From contig CABFPE010000125.1 of NCBI GenBank assembly GCA_900660155.1, positions 453,502 to 517,501 of the forward strand: DNA of 64,000 nt. The letters are read 5' to 3'. Below are positions 57,521 to 64,000 of this stretch, piece after piece. This DNA is from Hofstenia miamia (lineage: Eukaryota; Xenacoelomorpha; Acoela; Hofsteniidae). The notes under the pieces are model-generated. The model was not told the origin of the DNA and made no database searches. It saw only the letters and a list, made by a program, of their open reading frames with translations. How positions within the stretch are numbered: the first letter of the stretch is position 1; the number at the start of each line of letters is the position of its first letter. The translations under genes and the position numbers were made by a program.

Positions 57521-57620
57521 AATAAACGCAACTTGAAAGTGATTCTAGAGTTTTAACGAACAATTATCAAACAAATCAGTCAAAAACGTCCGTGTTCCAA
57601 GTAATCTGACTCATACTGTA

Positions 57621-57950
57621 TATTACTTTGGAAGAAAACAACTAAATCATTCGTTTGTTCTACTCCCTGAATTAATTTCCTGTCTATTTCTCGTTATGTT
57701 ATAAACAAGGATATCTCACACCAGGACTGGAAACTCCAAAAATGAGAATGACTGGCAGAAGGCTGACTATTGTTTTAACTTTAAGTAAAATGTAACATAA
57801 AAGATATAAAAATCAATCAATTAAGACATAAATAAGAAGTGACTAAATACAAAAATAAGAAACTATTTGAAAGAAAGTTTGGTTTTCTTAATATTACTGG
57901 AATCAATTGCCGATTTCTTCTCCAATGACTGTGTTAGGTTGCCAAAACAT
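57621..57950. other. No recognisable feature
   Basis: AT-rich spacer between the Tc1 and P-type elements; it may be the P element's 3' end. Confidence 0.4.
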
Positions 57951-57953
57951 TTG

Positions 57954-60205
57954 CTAGAGTATTAAAGATTGGTTTTGCGTTGTCAATGCAGTAACTAATT
58001 CTTGGGTTGGAATTTTGAACGAACCTTTTGATAATTTAGTAATCCAAGATGAAAAACATGAAATATCTTCCGTAGCTTCTAGCTGAGTATATCCAACCTT
58101 GAATTTTACACATCCAGCAATATGAGTAAGCACTTCAAGCTTGTAATTACCTAATTCACTAAAATCATCGTCCATTAATTCGTCTACAGAAAAAAGATCA
58201 TTGTCTAGTAAATCAACATCACAGAGCGAACATTGTTCAATCAATTCAAGTGTGCGAAGTTAATTCATATTCTAGAATTCAATACAAACTTGTAAATTTC
58301 TTTTTTTTGAAAGCAGCCAAACAATCAGCAACAAAAATAAGATAATTGCCTTGTCGAAATACTCCAAATTTATTTTCTAAATCTTCTTGGTTGATATGAC
58401 CTGGACAAACATTCAAATTTCAAATCGCATAACACATATTTAATGAGATCATCAAAACCACAAAAAGTACGTGCACATGCCTTTGCCGTATCAATTGTAA
58501 GTGTCTGATATCTAACTGGACTTGGTTACATTGATCCTAATTTTTCTCCCATATATGCTATGCAAATTGCAATGTTGAATCATCAATATTACGAAATTCT
58601 GCCAAATTATTATCATTGAGTCTTCCATAAATGTGCTACTTTTGTGTTACATATTTTCCACAGTCTGCACAACTCACCAAGATTTAATGCAGTATCTGTA
58701 TATCCTTCTGATTTCAAAGCAGCCACTGTTCTTTCATGTAAAATAGCAATTGCGTATTTAATATTTTGCAGCTTGAAATTTCGGGGAGCAACAGAAATGT
58801 CACACAAAGATGATTTGCGCGATTCGCAGATACATTCTTTATCGTTGAGTTTTACTGAATTTTGCAAATATGTTGCCATTATCTATAGTGGTATACTTCA
58901 ACGTTTTTGTCTTCTCGCTAAAGAAATTGTTGCGCAAACATTTAAAGACGAACAAATAAATCATTTCGCAAAAATAACTTCTTGTTGGAATCAATTGGAT
59001 GATTAACACAAACATTCATCCCTGCAAGGGATTCCAAATGATGTAAGAAATGATTGATTCACCTTGTTGTCATCGCAAATTGAAGCAAAAACGTTAAATC
59101 CATATTTGTGAACCATCGTAGTTACTTCAATAAATTTCGATTTAAGAAAATTATAGTTTATTTTATAGATAGGAATTGAACACACAACAAACATTGGACC
59201 ACCACGTAAACATTTAAGCATAAACGCAAGCATTGTATGCGCTTTGCGCTTTTTGATTAATAAAATATTCAGCGTATCCAACTAAGTGACCACCAAGATA
59301 AATAACAAAAAGGGATACATATATTTCGTCAAATATCATAATGGCGTCTGTATGTTTTTCAGTGATCCTTGAAGATATATTCTTCACTACATTTTCCATA
59401 TCTCTCATTTTACTTAAATGATCTGATATGCGACGAATACTAAGTAAACACAAACCAAGTTTATCACCTAAAATTCTATATCCTCTACCCGAACAACAAA
59501 ATACATGTAGGCTCGCCTAATATAAGTTCCAACTGCTTCAACAAAAATGGTAAGTTTCCATTAGAAATAGATAAATTTCGTAGTTAAGAGACAATTAAAT
59601 CTTTGTCAGAAACTGTAGTACTTCTCAATGTATCAATACATGACTGTAATTGAGACCATTTGTTAATACAATTGTGCGCACCTAACAACCCTGACAGCTT
59701 GACTTCATTCAATCCTTTAAAAATCGAGGTTTTAACTCACATTTTCCAGACCATTGGGAATATTCGTCAGCCTCAGTAATAACAACTGAATACTTCACTA
59801 CTGGTGGCAATCCACATACTCGAAATATTGTCAAATTTCCATCAACTGCATTATCGATATAATTTAAGGGAAAAACTTGTCCATTGATAAATGAGTGGAT
59901 TTTTTCACAAAATTCTAATTAAATCATAATTTCATCTGGAATTGAATTCCGCTCAATTGCTGATTGAAAATGACGCTGCCGTTTTGGTGTTGGAATGCAT
60001 GACACCAGGAATTGAATCTGCAAAATCTAGGCGGTGTGGTAGGACATCTCTTTGGCTTGTCTATCCAATTTTTGGCAGATTGTCGCAGCGATGTGGAATT
60101 GACCTCAAAAAAGTACCTGCCAGGTTTGAATCTTTCGGGAATTTAAAAACTGGAACATGTTCCTTTGTTAATTCATAATTACTTTTGCATCCGTAAGTCC
60201 TACAC
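57954..60205 (-). mobile_element. P-element/THAP9-like transposase, degenerate
   Basis: Minus strand. At 60205-60080 a THAP finger, PNKCRTYGCKSNYEL then VPVFKFPKDSNL (C-x4-C spacing), with the expected start ATG reading ATT. At 59453-59214: DAIMIFDEIYVSLFVIYLGG (first Asp). At 59281-59003: AFMLKCLRGGPMFVV, IPIYKINYNFL and FASICDDNKVNQSFL (second Asp), the P-transposase RNase-H core. At 58879-58613 and 58244-57954 are C-terminal parts (ALNLGELCRLWK; LGNYKLEVLTHIAGCVKFKV). The order is collinear over 2.2 kb with several frameshifts and stops. THAP9 is a domesticated relative in vertebrates; the damage here argues for a transposon relic, not a host gene. Confidence 0.82.
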
Positions 60206-60483
60206 TTGTTGGGAATTTTTATAGATATCGATTAATTCTGATCAAACAATCACCAATTGAAGAGAATTTACAATGAAAAATAGGCCGTGCACATAAGCTG
60301 TAACTAACCAACTGCACGAGAAGACAAGCAATAGTGTAATAATTACGTTATCTAAAGTAAATAAACATTTTGCAAATGAAAGAAACCAAGTCAGTGGATT
60401 ACAGGTGTTATTAAATGAATCACCAACTCAGGATTGTTTTAATGGGGTATTAATTCTAGCTGAGTGCATGATCATAACTTTTA
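60206..60483. other. Spacer between P-type and mariner elements
   Basis: No feature recognised; the 5' end of the P-type element may lie here. Confidence 0.4.
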
Positions 60484-60485
60484 TA

Positions 60486-61090
60486 CAGGGTGGGCCATAA
60501 GTCGCGCACCAAAGGATTTGAAATAATTCTGACAGTAACAAACATTATTTATTAAAACCAAGCTTAACAAATATACTGAAAAACACTTTGTACACGCTCA
60601 TACAATCATAAGTGCTCAAAATGTTCACCATTTGCGTTGATACACAATTCCAGTCGATGTTCAAAATTTCCATAAACTTTATCAAGTAACTCACTGTTTC
60701 CATCTATATGATTGCACCCACGAATTATCTGCTGGCGAAGATGGTCGATACCTGCAATTCTTGTAGAGTAGACTATTTGTTTGAGGTGGCCCCAAAAATA
60801 AAAATCCATAGGGGTTAGGTCAGGGAATCTTGGCGCCCATTCTACCGTGCCTCTACGTCCAATCCAATTTTCAACTCGTTCGTCAATTGTTAAAGGCATG
60901 CCTGAAATGAAAATAAAAATTTTTAAGAGGCAAAGCAATAATTATAGCAAGTGATAAATACAAAAAAGTTTTATTACTTCATAAAAGAAGATGTATCATA
61001 TACCGAAAGAAAAGAAAATATATTCTACTACACAGATTTTACAGTTTCATATCATTTAATTCTTTGGCGCGCGACTTATGGCCCACTCTG
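60486..61090 (-). mobile_element. Mariner-like element, 605 bp, internally deleted
   Basis: The TIRs are long and well kept: CAGGGTGGGCCATAAGTC at 60486 and, reverse complemented from 61090, CAGAGTGGGCCATAAGTC, continuing to about 29 bases with two mismatches. TA flanks both ends. It encodes only the transposase C-terminus. It is a deletion derivative. Confidence 0.93.
60606..60936 (-). pseudogene. Mariner transposase C-terminal exon
   Basis: Encodes MPLTIDERVENWIGRRGTVE, then WAPRFPDLTPMDFYFWGHLK (third catalytic residue, Asp, as in mariner) and ends LCINANGEHFEHL, the typical C-terminus. Just upstream the minus strand reads TTTTTATTTTCATTTCAG, a strong 3' splice site, so the parent transposase gene probably had an intron here. 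The exons carrying the DNA-binding domain and first two catalytic residues are absent. Confidence 0.85.
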
Positions 61091-61094
61091 TATA

Positions 61095-61790
61095 TTAAAT
61101 TCCTTTATGTTTTTAGTTTCACTATAAATGTTAATCAGCTTTCTGCAAACCTTTCTTATTTTGAGATTTTGCAGTCCTGGTGTGAGATGACCTTGGTTAT
61201 AAATCAAATTTTCTCAGTGGACATACATTTCGTTCTTTGGTTTCATTGGTTTATATTTGCCCAATCTTTAACAACTTTCACTAATACGATGTGTGTTGAA
61301 GAAAAGCCTTGAGTACATACAATCCACGGAGTCAACAAATTTGATTCGCTCTGGTCCATCACTATAAATGAGATAGAGAGTCGTTCGCCTAATATAGTTC
61401 ATTGTGATTTTAAATCCTATAAGATATTTGCATGGGGATGTTGTTCCACAAGGTGTTTAACTCCTTGTTGGTATTTCATTAGGAGCGACATTATCTAAAT
61501 TACGGTGTAGTCATTGACACCTATAGTAGTAAGTCTTTTTATAAGCATGGCTAAATAACGAGGTTTTGGATATTAGTTATCAATTCTTCTTGAGACTAAA
61601 TATTTATGCGACTTTGCTTTGCAATCGATAGAACTAATACAAAACGTTCACATACATCACCGTTCTTATGGGACCAACCCATTCCAAAATAGGCATTAAG
61701 TAAAGAGATTTCATATATACTGATGTATGTCGATAGCCGCCTAAACTTGGTAAATGTAGTAAATTGTAAAAATAATTGAGGGAGTTTTTA
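61095..61790. other. No recognisable feature
   Basis: AT-rich; no TIR for the neighbouring mariner relic could be assigned. Confidence 0.4.
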
Positions 61791-61800
61791 AAGATTTTAT

Positions 61801-62539
61801 TCAAAATATTAGAATCATGATTTGGGAATTTACCGTTTGATATAACGGGAAATCACTACAAATGAATTGATTCTCTTGGCCAGATATTGTGACCTGGAAA
61901 ATTTGGATCCAGCCATTTTTCTGACAGTTTTGGGAATGCCCAGAAATCACATGAGCAAAATCGGGACTATACGGTGGGTGATTGACAAGTTTCAGATTTT
62001 TTCTTTGAGTAGTGTATCTTGTTGGAGATGCAAAATGGCTGGAGGCATTGTCATTGTGCAGGTTGATTCTGCCATACTTTAGGCATGTTGGTTGGGCATT
62101 GCTAACATGTTGAACCACTAGAGGTAAGATAGTGATCGAATAGACTGTTGCATTCACATTCTCTCCATCGGGCACCATAGCAACTGCCACAGGACCGGTA
62201 ATTGAGAAAATACGACGAACATTTGCTTCTGTCAGTGAAAACCACAATGAAGAACACAGGAGGTGCTGCAGAACCCATCTGGCACGGATCTTTTTTAAAT
62301 TAGGCATTCGTAGAGAATTGTAAAACACTGCCTTCGGAAATGCCAAATTTTTTCCTCAACAAAGCAACAGGGATATTCCAATCTTCTTCAACAAATATTC
62401 TGATTGCCTCAATGTTCTGTTTGCTCACAGCACTTCGCGGCAACCTGCCAGAACTAACATTCTCGATCCATCTTCCTACAATTCTATATGGAGGGGCTTT
62501 GTCACCAATCACTCTGAGTTTTGGGTGCATTTTCACCAA
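61801..62539 (-). pseudogene. Mariner-family transposase, frameshifted
   Basis: At 62539-62300: APPYRIVGRWIENVSSGRLP, SKQNIEAIRIFVEEDWNIPV and LRKKFGISEGSVLQF, the second helix-turn-helix. At 62346-61801: IRARWVLQHLL, TGPVAVAMVPDG, INLHNDNASSHFASPTR (second Asp) and LVNHPPYSPDFAHV (the third-residue region, after which the frame is lost). Two frames overlap near 62300-62346, a single frameshift. The first-Asp region reads WFSLTEANVRR, where D-E is expected, so that residue is gone. A different lineage from the element at 60486. Confidence 0.8.
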
Positions 62540-62549
62540 GCTACTTACG

Positions 62550-63060
62550 CATAAAAATGTAGAAACGCCACTGTTCTGAATGGACTTGTTCCATTTTGTA
62601 CCACAACAAATAAACTACTTATCTTTAAATACAAGCGTTTAATTTACAATTTTAGACATAAACAATGCTTAATTATTCATTGTATTGAAATATGCACTAT
62701 TATGTAACCGGATTAAATTTTTAATGAAGCACTAAGCTTAATCAATACTAAGTCAGTAGCCAAAACTTATTGAATACCTCTCGTACTTTCTAAAGGCTGA
62801 TGTGTCTTACTTCAGCAATAGACGTTTAATTCTGAGGTTATTTACTAGATTATTTCTCACGCTATTGTTTCTATGCTGCAAAAACTTGATGATTAACGCT
62901 ATTATTCGATCGCTGCTGCTTAGTCATAATTTACATAGATGCCTTTGCTTTAGTGCAGACACAAGAGGTGTCATGGTTATGTTTTTCGCATTAACATTTT
63001 TATGTAATTAACATGTTTACATTGTTTTTATATCTTTAATTTAATATGCATGCTCTTAAA
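62550..63060. other. No recognisable feature
   Basis: AT-rich spacer; no coding region of note. Confidence 0.4.
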
Positions 63061-63084
63061 ATATGTTTATTGATACGCTCCGCG

Positions 63085-63159
63085 TCAAATTTTTTCGTAC
63101 CATTCTTAAACATGCAAATAGAGTAAATAATCGAATTTTTGTGCCAAATTTTTTCGTAC
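63085..63159. repeat. Direct repeats in the Tc3-like element's end
   Basis: CAAATTTTTTCGTAC occurs at 63086-63100 and 63145-63159 in the same orientation. Paired transposase-binding repeats inside a long terminal repeat are a feature of Tc3-type elements. Confidence 0.55.
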
Positions 63160-63185
63160 GGTTACCTTTTTAATGAAAAATGATA

Positions 63186-63755
63186 CTAATAAGAAACTTT
63201 ATTTCCCTTATTGACAACACATGACAAAAACCTAGTATGTAGAGAAGTAAAAAGGCTTTGAAGAACATCGCTAAAGTTCATATTGTAGTGATCAACGGCT
63301 TTTTTGATTCTTCCTTCTAATTCGTTCAAATTTTTTGGCTGTGGGCCGTCATAAACTCTTGATGAAAGTAAGCTCCACACATTTTCCATCAAGTTCAGAT
63401 CTGGGCTACGGCTGGGCCATGGAAGAACTTCTATGCCCCTTCTTTCAAAAAAATCAAGGGTCTTACTTGAGACATGAATGCTGCAATTATCTTGTTGTAA
63501 AACAAAGCCATCAGGAAGAATGCTGTCCACCAAAGGGATTGCGTAATTTTCCATTAATTGAATATACATATCCGAATTTATGCGCCCAGATACTCTTCGC
63601 ACAAAAATTTTTCCAGTTGAAAAAAGCATACCCCACACCATAATTGACCCACCTCCACATTGTCGTTTATTCATGAGCAGCTTGGTTTTCTCCTGCACCC
63701 AAGAACACCAGTGGTCAGGTCCATCAAGCGTTATTTGAAGATGCTTGCTTTTCAT
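63186..63755 (-). CDS. Tc3-like transposase, catalytic part
   Basis: 189 codons without a stop: HLQITLDGPDHWCSWVQEKT, GGGSIMVWGMLFSTGKIFVR, then VLQQDNCSIHVSSKTLDFFE (second Asp) and WPSRSPDLNLMENVWSLLSS (Glu, 34 residues after the Asp). The C-terminal helix and the end VVNKGNKVSY follow. The first catalytic Asp belongs to the D-E-K lying in the overlapping upstream frame near 63770, so a small frameshift separates it from this part. 'P-I-E-N' reads L-M-E-N. Partner of the N-terminal piece at 63724-63960. Confidence 0.85.
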   Translation of the reverse strand: MKSKHLQITLDGPDHWCSWVQEKTKLLMNKRQCGGGSIMVWGMLFSTGKIFVRRVSGRINSDMYIQLMENYAIPLVDSILPDGFVLQQDNCSIHVSSKTLDFFERRGIEVLPWPSRSPDLNLMENVWSLLSSRVYDGPQPKNLNELEGRIKKAVDHYNMNFSDVLQSLFTSLHTRFLSCVVNKGNKVSY

Positions 63756-63960
63756 CGCACCAATTGCTGTTTTTAACTGCAGTTTCTTGAATCCGGTTAT
63801 CTTCTCCTTGGGACCTCGCTTTTTTAAGTCTTACGTAATCGTTTTTGATCATGTACTTAACTGTTGATTTTGATAAATTTAATTCCAGGGCAATTTTTGC
63901 GTAAGATGGGCCATTTGAATGTTTTTGCTTTGCAAGTTGTACAATCTGTTGTGAATACAT
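63724..63960 (-). pseudogene. Tc3-like transposase N-terminal part
   Basis: Starts at ATG 63960. The helix-turn-helix reads IVQLAKQKHSNGPSYAKIAL then LNLSKSTVKYMIKNDYVRLK. It runs to NWCDEK, matching 'F-S-D-E-K', but lacks roughly the second DNA-binding subdomain between RIQE and DEK. So an internal deletion joins the two, followed by the frameshift into the catalytic frame. The element's right terminus is beyond the window. Confidence 0.78.
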
Positions 63961-64000
63961 GTTTTACGAAAAGTGACTTGTTTATCAATAACCTGGTGTA

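Larger units (their letters stand above)
56452..57618 (-). mobile_element. Tc1-like transposon with TIRs and TA duplication
   Basis: The ends are CAGTATGAGTCAAATTACTT at 56452 and, reverse complemented from 57618, CAGTATGAGTCAGATTACTT, each flanked by TA. The perfect-but-one TIRs and a long intact transposase frame make this one of the youngest DNA transposons here. 1,167 bases; an N at 57520 falls where the N-terminal DNA-binding domain should be. Confidence 0.93.

Noticed and set aside
1-64000. CRISPR arrays, rRNA and bacterial operons
   Set aside because: No regularly spaced direct repeats, no rRNA-like conserved stretches and no compact gene runs; the content is plainly eukaryotic.

Overview
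This window looks like a gene-poor, AT-rich stretch of an invertebrate animal nuclear genome. Signs of this are one clear animal gene with a spliceosomal acceptor, TATA-type and GT..AG signals, no prokaryotic gene packing, and a very mixed set of eukaryotic transposons. I cannot name the phylum from the sequence. Most of the window is decayed mobile DNA with long unrecognised AT-rich tracts between.

The one convincing host gene is at 26.1-27.6 kb on the minus strand: an epsinR/CLINT1-type clathrin adaptor (ENTH domain plus acidic-phenylalanine motifs), with a 3' splice site just before its first visible methionine. Weaker host candidates are a TATA-driven short ORF at 0.1 kb, a possible tiny first exon at 34.7 kb and an NRF-1/E2F-like motif pair at 31.75 kb.

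Layout. 0-13 kb: LINE 3' fragments, one well-bounded hAT MITE, and otherwise unrecognised sequence. 13-25 kb: remains of CR1/L2/jockey-group LINEs, including several copies of one family with TTC-repeat 3' tails, and a solo LTR. 25-30 kb: epsinR and flanks. 30.6-31.6 kb: a different, GC-richer LINE. 33.3-34.0 kb: a mariner relic. 35-43 kb: an R1/I-like LINE (RT, C-terminal zinc motif, and ORF1 with a PHD-like finger and zinc knuckles) with a PIF/Harbinger element inserted in it. 44.6-64 kb: relics of nearly every large cut-and-paste superfamily, namely Harbinger, piggyBac, hAT, Tc1, P/THAP9, mariner and Tc3-like. A Gypsy LTR retroelement sits inside the hAT copy.

Single N bases at 15667, 28425, 29200 and 39788 mark joins where flanking sequence is repeated, almost certainly unmerged contig ends or haplotypes. 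The apparent tandem duplications at 14.5-16.8 kb and 37.1-42.4 kb should therefore be counted once. I found no tRNA, rRNA or CRISPR.
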